In this document: positions 56,755 to 64,000 of the stretch, one piece after another
Numbering within the stretch: the first letter of the stretch is position 1
Layout of the letters: every line of letters begins with the position of its first letter
Assembly (NCBI GenBank): GCA_017307735.1
Contig: JAFKGR010000006.1
Location: 62,001-126,000 of the forward strand
Origin: Chitinophagaceae bacterium
GTDB lineage: Bacteria; Bacteroidota; Bacteroidia; Chitinophagales; Chitinophagaceae
Direction: 5' to 3'
DNA: 64,000 nt
Notes under the pieces: model-generated
Database searches by the model: none
The model's input: only the letters and a program-made list of their open reading frames with translations
Told to the model about the DNA's origin: nothing
Made by a program: the position numbers and the translations under genes

Positions 56755-58914
56755 TTATAATTTAATTTTCACACTTGCATTCAGCACTATTCCATCTAAG
56801 GGGGCATAAATGTCACGAAATGTCGGGTTAGTTATCGATCCGGTATAAATTGTGCCCCACCTTGTCTGTCTCCGGTCAGTAAAATTTTCTGCATTGAAGT
56901 AAACATTTAAATGTTTCCAGAATTTCTCAAAAAGAAAACTGCAAACAATATAACCTCTGCCTGTGGTTCCGTCCGACAATCTTTGCCGGCTTGTGTAGTC
57001 GGCTTCAATTCCCGTTCTGAAATTACCTTCGTCTTCGTATGCGAAATCCAAATACAACAAATGTTTCGGTGTCAACGGCTGCCAGTAATTTTGACCATCA
57101 AAATGTTGCCTGGTGTTTGTATAAGTATAGCCTGCGTATAAATTCAGCTCATCTAAAGTGAATTTTAAATTCGTCTCTGCTCCTTTGGTATCAATGAAGC
57201 CGTTTGCATTTACAAATGAATAGTTTTGCAACACGATCGGCTTATTGAGATAGGTGTAAAAGAAAAGTTGGTCAACACTGAAAGTACCATCACCAACTTC
57301 GGTTTTATAGATGATATCAGCATTGCCTCCGTAACTCTTTTCTGCCTGCATGTTGCGCAGAGAAACCGGTTTAATGCTATTGTAGCCTTCCTGCTCTGCT
57401 ACATCGTTGAACGGTGAAGGCATTTTATACCCAAGTCCGCCGCCAATACGGCTTGTCCAATGATCATTGATTTTAAACAGAGCATTGATTTTGGGTAAAA
57501 TAAAAAAGCCTTTCAGTTTATCATTTGGCGCCGGAGTGTTGTAATCAATCCGCAATCCCGTTTCCAGGGTAAACCATTGGGTTGCTTTATACGTATTTTG
57601 CACAAATGCACCGGCAGTAGTGAGATTATAATTCAGGTTGGAAGTGTCAAGTGATTTGAAATCGGTTGTCCACAAATTCAAACCCGAAATCCATTCCGAT
57701 TTTTCTTTTGTATAAACATAATTTATTTCGCTGAATGATGAAATCTGCTGTCCCCTAAAGTTTTCGTTTGGCCGTAATATATCCCTTCTAAAAAAGCCAA
57801 CTGAATTTTTGAAATGAATACTGCTCTCTGAGTTGATCTTATGGGTAAATGAAAGCTGGGTGGAAGAGCGAAAAGTTTTATTGCGTTCAAAGAACTGATG
57901 GGTAGCGTCGGCCTTGCCCTCAATCACTTTCAGGTCGCCACCGAAACGGTCTTCATAAGTCGTATTCACACCAAACCATCCGGAATTTTCTTCATTGAAC
58001 AGTAAAAACAATTTCGGGTTAATGGTGAAACGGTTTATTTTTGGAATGGCTGTTAAGCCAATATTTGCCGGGTCATAAGGTCCATTCAAATTATATGACC
58101 CGAAAATTGTTGTACCCACTTTCTTCCATTTCTGTGAATAGAATCCGCTTCCGTCAAAACCTTTGGCGGATGTTCCGTTCAATAAAAAAGTAAGCTCTTT
58201 TTTTTCACTCGGTGTTTTTGAAATGAGGTTTACCAAACCGGCAATGGCGCCGCCGCCATAAAGTGTGGATGCACTTCCTTTAACGAATTCTACCTGCTTC
58301 AGATCAATGGGTGCAATTTGCAAAATACCCAGGCCTCCCGAAAATCCTTCATACAATGGCATGCCGTCTTTAAGTAACTGTGTATATCGCCCATCCAAAC
58401 CATGTATGCGAATGTTGGTAGCTCCGCTGACCGCAGAAGTTTGTTGCGTGGTGATACCTGTCGTTTCATTAAACAAAAGTTTTATGTCGGATGGTTTCAT
58501 TTCTCCTTTTTCATCCAAATCTTCTGCGGCAAGGACATCAACTTTTGTGGGAATATCTTTTATGCTGCGGCTGCTTCTGGTTATGGATACCACAACTTCG
58601 CCTAACTCAATAGCGTTTTGTTCCAAATCAATCTCAAAAACTTTGTTGGGATTTGCTATGGGAAAACTGAAATCCTTTTTTTTCTTTTCATAACCGGTGT
58701 AGCTGAACACAATCCCATATTTTCCGTTTGGGATATTGGTAATCGTTAGTTCTCCTTTAGCGTTTGTGGAAGAACCTAACCTGAGGCTGTCAATAAATGC
58801 AGAGGCACCGACCAAATTATTCCCCGTTTTAGCGTCCCTTATGACTGCCTTAAACGTATTTTGCGCCGCTAAAAAATCCGGTATAAAAAATAATATGATG
58901 ATGAATTTTTTCAT
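56755..58914 (-). CDS. TonB-dependent outer-membrane receptor with carboxypeptidase-like N-domain
   Basis: The 719-residue receptor has a signal peptide (FIIILFFIPDFLAAQ), a carboxypeptidase-regulatory beta-sandwich (about 18-95), a plug (about 115-225, with IRIHGLDGRYTQLLKDGMPLYEG in two pieces and VEFVKGSASTLYGGGAIAG) and a 22-strand-type barrel ending in LNASVKIKL. The size and plug fit siderophore/vitamin-type TonB receptors of Bacteroidota, not the larger SusC type, and no SusD gene follows. A Cys/Met-rich or haem motif was not seen, so the ligand is unknown. It is transcribed alone. Confidence 0.9.
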   Translation of the reverse strand: MKKFIIILFFIPDFLAAQNTFKAVIRDAKTGNNLVGASAFIDSLRLGSSTNAKGELTITNIPNGKYGIVFSYTGYEKKKKDFSFPIANPNKVFEIDLEQNAIELGEVVVSITRSSRSIKDIPTKVDVLAAEDLDEKGEMKPSDIKLLFNETTGITTQQTSAVSGATNIRIHGLDGRYTQLLKDGMPLYEGFSGGLGILQIAPIDLKQVEFVKGSASTLYGGGAIAGLVNLISKTPSEKKELTFLLNGTSAKGFDGSGFYSQKWKKVGTTIFGSYNLNGPYDPANIGLTAIPKINRFTINPKLFLLFNEENSGWFGVNTTYEDRFGGDLKVIEGKADATHQFFERNKTFRSSTQLSFTHKINSESSIHFKNSVGFFRRDILRPNENFRGQQISSFSEINYVYTKEKSEWISGLNLWTTDFKSLDTSNLNYNLTTAGAFVQNTYKATQWFTLETGLRIDYNTPAPNDKLKGFFILPKINALFKINDHWTSRIGGGLGYKMPSPFNDVAEQEGYNSIKPVSLRNMQAEKSYGGNADIIYKTEVGDGTFSVDQLFFYTYLNKPIVLQNYSFVNANGFIDTKGAETNLKFTLDELNLYAGYTYTNTRQHFDGQNYWQPLTPKHLLYLDFAYEDEGNFRTGIEADYTSRQRLSDGTTGRGYIVCSFLFEKFWKHLNVYFNAENFTDRRQTRWGTIYTGSITNPTFRDIYAPLDGIVLNASVKIKL

Positions 58915-59392
58915 TTTTGATTTGATCTAAAGCAATTTAAAACATCCTCTCATTCCTGTTTTAAAAAATTAAAGGTGAGTGAAGAAAACCAAATCAGATA
59001 AGAGGTGTGTACAAACGGGTATCTTTTTTCATAACCTTTCTTACAAAAAAGATACCGGAGAGAGTACCCCTGAATACTGAAATTTGCAGAAGAATTTGTT
59101 ATTTCTGAATAAAATAAATCTTCTGCTTCGTTAATTTTCAAAATAGGATTCCAAAGGTAATTGTACAGGTGTATGTTGTCAAATTTGAGTCAATACTGCA
59201 GCCGGTCAGGGAATTGTATAAAAGATGAAAATATATATACCAGACGCAAAGCAGAAAATCAAAATAAGGTAATAAGGAGGCTGTAACATAAACTCACTTT
59301 TCTACTAATGTTTTAGGCCTTCCGGCACATCAAAATATTAATTAGCCTTCTTCCGAAGGTGAATACAAAAAGCCTTTGCCATATTTTGCTTT
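58915..59392. other. Intergenic region without recognisable features
   Basis: Within these 478 bp only a weak 63-codon frame (58950-59141, minus) exists. It has no ribosome-binding site, no known domain and a composition like translated AT-rich spacer, so it is not called. No hairpin terminator or repeat was recognised. Confidence 0.5.
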
Positions 59393-59767
59393 TTAAAACA
59401 TTCCGTTTTCATTGATTTGTTCATCGGGAACGCTTTGTCCAAAGTCCCAAAGTTCAACCACTTTGTTGTTGTTGTCAAATCGGAAAATGTGCATGACAGC
59501 GCCTTCCCAACCATTTTTACCTGCCTGTTGCACACGTGAATGAACAGCAACCAAATCCCCGTCTTCCAATGCTCTTTGTATTTCAAAAACTTTGTTTGGC
59601 CTTTGGATGTGTGCTTCTTCCATTGCAAGCATTAATGTTTGCCTGTCGCCTTTGTAGAATGCATTATGATGTTTAAAGTTGTCTGCAACGTATAATTCAA
59701 ATGCTTTTTTTGGTTGCCCTCCACTTGCAAGTATTAAAAAGTCTTGTGCAATTTCTTTTTTGGTCAT
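59393..59767 (-). CDS. SnoaL-like (NTF2-fold) small protein
   Basis: The 124-residue cytoplasmic protein shows the NTF2/SnoaL pattern: an N-terminal helix (EIAQDFLILASGGQPKKAFELYV in two pieces), the motif NFKHHNAFYKGD, a strand pair GDLVAVHSRVQ and a C-terminal MHIFRFDNNNKVVELWDFGQ. Such proteins are small cone-shaped dimers used as isomerases, cyclases or ligand binders; no catalytic role can be set here. It stands alone between the TonB receptor and the truncated haemoglobin. Confidence 0.85.
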   Translation of the reverse strand: MTKKEIAQDFLILASGGQPKKAFELYVADNFKHHNAFYKGDRQTLMLAMEEAHIQRPNKVFEIQRALEDGDLVAVHSRVQQAGKNGWEGAVMHIFRFDNNNKVVELWDFGQSVPDEQINENGMF

Positions 59768-59938
59768 GATTCAGTTGTAAATTCCGTTTCAAATTTATAC
59801 TTATTTTCAGGCATTGGCCGGTTGCCCGGGAATAATAAAAACCCTTCAGTAAAATCAAGTTGCTAAACTTGGAAGTTCATCAAACAGGCGCCTTCAAAAC
59901 CAGTACTGGGTGTTTTAATTGAGCCTTGCGAAAATCAT

Positions 59939-60313
59939 TTATTGGCCAATTATCATCTCTTTTAATGACCAGAGAATGGCAAGAACTTCTGCTTTAGAAG
60001 CAGCATCAATATTTCTTTCATCCAGCACCTTTAGAATATCATCTACGGTATATATATACTCAGCAGGGCTTATATTCATTCCTTTGTGAGTGTTCACCAT
60101 ATCCTTCCCGGAATAGAAAACAGATGCACCGCTGCCGGCGCTGAAAAATTCAACAGTACGCTTCCTGATAATTGCTAATTTTTCAGGCTGTTCTTTATAA
60201 GGTAAGAACCTTGCTTTGATAGGTGGATTGTGCATGTGTGCTTCAACCACTGCGTCCACAATTTCTGTGATTCCCGAATGTCCGCCAAGGCGATCAAAAA
60301 GTGTTTTGCTCAT
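59939..60313 (-). CDS. Group 1 truncated haemoglobin
   Basis: The 124-residue 2-on-2 globin starts SKTLFDRLGGHSGITEIVDAVVE, the group 1 (GlbN) signature. The proximal haem ligand is His76 in MVNTHKGMNIS. These small cytoplasmic globins bind O2 or NO and often serve in nitric-oxide detoxification or low-oxygen physiology. The gene is monocistronic, with a perfect 15-bp palindrome 61 bp before the start codon that may be an operator. Confidence 0.92.
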   Translation of the reverse strand: MSKTLFDRLGGHSGITEIVDAVVEAHMHNPPIKARFLPYKEQPEKLAIIRKRTVEFFSAGSGASVFYSGKDMVNTHKGMNISPAEYIYTVDDILKVLDERNIDAASKAEVLAILWSLKEMIIGQ

Positions 60314-60373
60314 AAAAAACCATTTAATAGTTAAAATGGGAAAACTAATCTCCGGGCTATATTAAGGATACCA

Positions 60374-60388
60374 CATTTGATTCAAATG
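60374..60388. promoter_or_regulatory. Palindrome upstream of the truncated haemoglobin gene
   Basis: CATTTGA-T-TCAAATG is a perfect 15-bp palindrome located 61 bp before the globin start codon. Its size and place fit a dimeric regulator site of the Crp/FNR or Rrf2 type, but it is not an FNR consensus. Confidence 0.35.
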
Positions 60389-60552
60389 ATAGCATTTTTG
60401 GTTCAGCTTATTCCTGCATTATTTTTTTTCAGCGGAGAAATTTCGGATGGTAGAAAAGTCAATCTTTTTTTTTAAAGCATTCGTTAAAATACGAAGGGCT
60501 ATTTGGCTTGTATGACAACAAATTCTGAAATATGAGAATAAGATCCATCTGC

Positions 60553-61206
60553 TCAGAGCAAATTATTTTCTGCCGCATATTTGACAAGTGCCGCGGTATT
60601 TTTTAATTCAAGTTTGGCAAGAATATTTTTGCGATGTGTATTCACAGTAACCGTACTGAGAAAAAGCTTTTCCGCTATTTCGTGATTGGTGAACCCATCG
60701 GCAATATATTTAATGATCTCCCGTTCACGGCGCGTAAGATGTTTCTCACCCGTGGAAAGGTGCGCACTTCTTCCTGAAAAATGTATAAACAGATTATTGG
60801 AAATTTCAGGGCTCATATATTTTTCTCCGTGCATCACTTTTTCCAGTGCTTTAAGCAATTCCGTTTTGCCGGTATCTTTATTGATAAATCCATCTGCTCC
60901 GGCTTTCAGCATTTTACTGACAACAGCCGTATCGCTCAACATGCTTACAACAATCACTTTTACATCCGGTTTCTCTCTCTTTATTCGTTTGGTAGCTTCC
61001 AGTCCGCTCAACACCGGCATATTGATGTCCATAATTACACAATCAATATCTTTCTCCAATGCCAGATCAACGGCTTCCTGCCCGTTGTTTGCAATGAATA
61101 TTTCACCAATGGTAATTTCTTCATTTAAAATTTTAGAAATCCCCTCTGCAATCAGGCGATGATCGTCTGCAATGATGAGATTGAAATTTGACTGATAGTG
61201 TTTCAT
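60553..61206 (-). CDS. LuxR/NarL-type response regulator
   Basis: The 217-residue regulator has a receiver domain (residues about 10-125) with the acidic pair in IIADDHR, the phospho-acceptor Asp in CVIMDINMP and Lys in NKDTGK. A C-terminal LuxR helix-turn-helix follows (about 150-215: LTRREREIIKYIADGFTNHEIAEKL in pieces, then TVNTHRKNIL). It overlaps the stop of the upstream histidine kinase gene by 4 bp, so the two form a two-component system. Its targets are unknown. Confidence 0.95.
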   Translation of the reverse strand: MKHYQSNFNLIIADDHRLIAEGISKILNEEITIGEIFIANNGQEAVDLALEKDIDCVIMDINMPVLSGLEATKRIKREKPDVKVIVVSMLSDTAVVSKMLKAGADGFINKDTGKTELLKALEKVMHGEKYMSPEISNNLFIHFSGRSAHLSTGEKHLTRREREIIKYIADGFTNHEIAEKLFLSTVTVNTHRKNILAKLELKNTAALVKYAAENNLL

Positions 61207-64000
61207 AAGCTGTTTTGATTATAAGGAATTTCAATGAAAACGCTCGTTCCTTTTCCTGGTTGCGAATCAATGTTCATGGTTCCTTTCATTAGTTTGGTTC
61301 TCAGTTCCAGGTTATGCAATCCATGTCCTTCTTTCTTGCCGGATGTTGCAAAACCTTTCCCGTCATCTTCTATCATCAGAATAATTTTTTCGTTTCTCAG
61401 CCCAATTTGCAAGGAAACAGATTTAGCACCGGCGTGTTTCAAAATATTATTAATTAATTCCTGGGTAATACGATATAAAGCCAGTTCATAATCTTTCTGT
61501 AAGCGCTGTTGCATTCCAAAAGTTACGAGGTCAAAATGAATTTGCCCGGTCTCATTGATCTTGTTGATCAGCCCTTCTATTGCTGTGGTATATCCAAATT
61601 CTTCCAGCACACCCGGACTTAAATTTCGTAATAAACGGCGAACATCCTGCATGGCTTCACCAACCAGGTTTTCCGAACGATGAGCCAGTGATTTTATTTC
61701 ACCATCCGAGTTTCCCGCCTTTTCCTGCAGAGAAGACAAAAATAATTTTAACGCCGAAAGTTTGATCCCAACATCATCATGAAGGTCTCTTGCAATCCGC
61801 TCACGTTCTTCTTCCTGCGTTGTCACCATGATATGAATTTGCGCAGCCTGTTTTCTTTGAATAATTTTAATGCGCCACTGAAAAAAAGCATAGAGAATTC
61901 CCAGTATTGACAATGCATACAGCGTATAGGCCCACCACGATAACCACCACGGCGGAAGCACTTTAAACGCGTACGCCGCTTCGCTGAGAACACCGTCAGG
62001 GCTGAACGCTTTTATTTTCAGGGTATAATCCCCGGAAGGAATGTTTTCAAAAAAAGCAGATGAAACATTTCCGGCAGGGCTAAAGTTTTTACTATAACCT
62101 TCCAACTTAAATTGATAACTCACCTGTTGGGGCATGGAAGGCTCTATTGCTGCAAAATCAATAGTTATCGTATTGAAATTATATGGCAGTACCAGATTAA
62201 CAGGAACTGGATAAAACCTGGCAATACTATCAAATGAGATAGCACGGTATTTCTTTTGCATACTGTCCAGCGCGCGGGGAGACAAGACTTTTCCAAACGA
62301 TGTAATCATTTCATTTAACAGTGTAAGGCTATCAACCGTCCTGCCCTCTTTTACTTTCGGAAGAAGATTGTTCCAGCAAACATTTTCATTGTTTACTTTT
62401 ATATTCTCAATAGCCAGCTTTAAAGGTTTGAGATTGGGTTTATTAACAGCAGAAAAATCAAAACGGAACAAGGAATTTTGGCCACTTCCTACCCATACGA
62501 TTCCATTGTCATCAACCAACAATGCTCCTGAATTAACTTCACTAATCGGGTAACCGTTTTTTTCATTAAAATTTTCAATCCGGGCCCGACCATTCTTCGA
62601 TTCATTCTGTTTCAATACTGATAAGCCATGGTTGGTTCCAAACCATATCAAATCCCTTTTTGGATCTTCACCAATGGCCCATATATAATCATCAGCCATC
62701 CCATTTTCTGTTGTATAATTAATAAATTTCTTCCCATCAAATTTGCTCGCTCCCTTATTGGTTGCAAACCAGAGATTTCCGTGTTTATCAAGGAGGGACT
62801 CATAAACAGTATTGCTGACCAGCCCCTGTGCAGTGGTATAATTGGTAAATGTTTTCCCGTCAAATTTTGTGACGCCATTCTCATGTGTACCGAACCAAAA
62901 ATTTTCATCCCGGTCGATGGTGATATTCAAAATATTATTTTGCGACAGGCCCTCAGCAGTTGAGAAATTTTGAAAACTGGTACCATCAAATTTGCTTACC
63001 CCTGCATAGGTACTAAACCACAAATCGCCATGTTTATCCTGTACCATGCTGCTGATGGTATTACCGGGCAATCCCTGCCGGGTGGTATAACTGCTAAAAT
63101 TTTTCCCATCGAATTTACTCATACCTGCTCTGTCTGTTCCAAACCAAAGAGCGCCGGAATTATCTTCGAAAATGCTCCAGATCAATTCGTCAGTCAGCCC
63201 CCGGATATCCTGGTAATTAGTGAAATTTTTGCCATCATATTTGCTGATTCCTCCACCATTGGTTGCAAACCAGATATTTTTAAATTTATCCTGCATGATG
63301 GTAAAAACCAGGTTTCCTTTCAATCCGGGCGGTATCGCAAATCTGGTAACACCATTGCCCTGGAATTTGCTGACGCCATCTCCCTGCGTGGTAAACCACA
63401 GATTTCCTGAGATGTCTTCCAAAATACTCGTAATATTATTTTCCGGTAAATCCTTCGCAAGGTGGTAATTGGTGAATCCTTTCCCATCAAATTTGCTGAA
63501 GCCACTGGATTGGGTTCCAAGCCAAAGGTTTCCATTATGATCTTCTTTCAGGCAAATGATATTGTTGCCCGGCAAGCCGGAAGAAGTGTTGAATGTAGTA
63601 AATTTTTTCCCATCGAATTTGCTAAGCCCATCCGTTGTTCCGAACCACAAATTGCCGTAACGATCCTGTAAAATAGTATTGACTGAATTGCTGGCCAACC
63701 CGTTTGACCTTGAATAATTTTTAAAATATACCCCATTGTATTCACTCACACCTCCGGTTCCTGTTGCAATCCAGATGTCGCCGTTTTTGTCGGGTAGAAT
63801 GCAGTGAACATAATTATCGGGAAGCCCTTCTTTTTTTGAAAAATTGGTAAACTTTTTCCCATCAAACCTGCTGATTCCACCTTCAGAAGTACCGAACCAA
63901 AGATTTCCAATCCCGTCCCTGGCAATACACGAAACAAAATTTCCGGCCAGCCCTTCTACGGTTGTAAAATTGGTGAAGCGGTACCCGTCATATTTACTAA
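61203..64000 (-). CDS. Two-component propeller histidine kinase (5' end outside window)
   Basis: The frame stays open past the GTG at 63749 to the right edge, where it still reads propeller sequence, so the start lies beyond the window. At least ten repeats of about 40 residues (pattern NxVxxIxxDxxGNLWFGTxxGxSKFDG) form one or more sensory beta-propellers. They are followed by a Y_Y_Y-type beta domain, one membrane helix (WWAYTLYALSILGILYAF), the HisKA_3 box ERIARDLHDDVGIKLSALKLF and an HATPase domain (DDGKGF). The propeller is periplasmic. The kinase partners with the overlapping LuxR-type regulator. Confidence 0.93.
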   Translation of the reverse strand, partial: SKYDGYRFTNFTTVEGLAGNFVSCIARDGIGNLWFGTSEGGISRFDGKKFTNFSKKEGLPDNYVHCILPDKNGDIWIATGTGGVSEYNGVYFKNYSRSNGLASNSVNTILQDRYGNLWFGTTDGLSKFDGKKFTTFNTSSGLPGNNIICLKEDHNGNLWLGTQSSGFSKFDGKGFTNYHLAKDLPENNITSILEDISGNLWFTTQGDGVSKFQGNGVTRFAIPPGLKGNLVFTIMQDKFKNIWFATNGGGISKYDGKNFTNYQDIRGLTDELIWSIFEDNSGALWFGTDRAGMSKFDGKNFSSYTTRQGLPGNTISSMVQDKHGDLWFSTYAGVSKFDGTSFQNFSTAEGLSQNNILNITIDRDENFWFGTHENGVTKFDGKTFTNYTTAQGLVSNTVYESLLDKHGNLWFATNKGASKFDGKKFINYTTENGMADDYIWAIGEDPKRDLIWFGTNHGLSVLKQNESKNGRARIENFNEKNGYPISEVNSGALLVDDNGIVWVGSGQNSLFRFDFSAVNKPNLKPLKLAIENIKVNNENVCWNNLLPKVKEGRTVDSLTLLNEMITSFGKVLSPRALDSMQKKYRAISFDSIARFYPVPVNLVLPYNFNTITIDFAAIEPSMPQQVSYQFKLEGYSKNFSPAGNVSSAFFENIPSGDYTLKIKAFSPDGVLSEAAYAFKVLPPWWLSWWAYTLYALSILGILYAFFQWRIKIIQRKQAAQIHIMVTTQEEERERIARDLHDDVGIKLSALKLFLSSLQEKAGNSDGEIKSLAHRSENLVGEAMQDVRRLLRNLSPGVLEEFGYTTAIEGLINKINETGQIHFDLVTFGMQQRLQKDYELALYRITQELINNILKHAGAKSVSLQIGLRNEKIILMIEDDGKGFATSGKKEGHGLHNLELRTKLMKGTMNIDSQPGKGTSVFIEIPYNQNSL

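Noticed and set aside
58950..59141. A 63-codon minus-strand frame before the TonB receptor
   Set aside because: There is no domain, signal, convincing ribosome-binding site or operon context; the composition looks like translated spacer.

Overview
The window comes from a Bacteroidota chromosome, most likely a Chitinophagales/Sphingobacteriia-type environmental or host-glycan-feeding bacterium. The evidence is a SusC/SusD pair, a type IX secretion C-terminal sorting domain, a DUF2911 protein, promoters of the TTTG-N19/20-TAnnTTTG form, an F0 a-subunit with a long secreted-type N-terminus, and a low-to-moderate GC content. No phage, IS element, CRISPR array, rRNA or tRNA was seen. The genus cannot be fixed from sequence alone.

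Left part (1-22.8 kb). After the tail of a thioredoxin-fold protein come rarA, two small envelope proteins and a tryptophanase. They are followed by the F0/stalk half of the ATP synthase operon (atpB-atpE-atpF-atpH). The operon stops there. atpA lies 12 kb away on the opposite strand as a single-gene unit with its own consensus promoter and terminator; atpG, atpD and atpC are not in the window. Between the two pieces are a phosphoethanolamine-transferase-like membrane enzyme, a susC-susD-TlpA operon behind a long GC-rich leader, a toxin-antitoxin pair whose PIN toxin is broken by one stop codon, and a 766-residue fusion of an APH-type kinase with a class-III aminotransferase-fold phospho-lyase. 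An ABC-F protein with a degenerate second P-loop follows atpA.

Middle part (22.8-45.2 kb). After an M1 peptidase, a methyltransferase and a small membrane protein comes a glycoconjugate-degradation region: GH33 sialidase, GH95 alpha-L-fucosidase, GH89 alpha-N-acetylglucosaminidase and an SGNH-esterase/GH20 hexosaminidase fusion, all secreted. MscS and a DUF2911 protein are interspersed. Next to it is what looks like a complete non-phosphorylative L-fucose pathway: mutarotase, L-fucose dehydrogenase, fuconolactonase, L-fuconate dehydratase, 2-keto-3-deoxy-L-fuconate dehydrogenase and a FAH-family diketo-acid hydrolase. asnA sits inside this cluster as an independent unit. The inferred flow is: desialylate, defucosylate, remove GlcNAc/hexosamine, then oxidise the fucose to pyruvate and lactate. 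No fucose transporter is visible.

Right part (45.2-64 kb). A 734-bp gene-free stretch precedes a 1677-residue type IX-secreted subtilase-like protein that carries NARTI-type hexapeptide repeats and has Glu at the usual catalytic His position. A TPR histidine kinase lies 17 bp behind it. Then come a frameshifted AbiEii-type toxin with its partner gene, oligopeptidase B, a TonB-dependent receptor, a SnoaL-like protein, a truncated haemoglobin and a two-component system (LuxR-type regulator plus propeller-type histidine kinase) that runs off the right edge.
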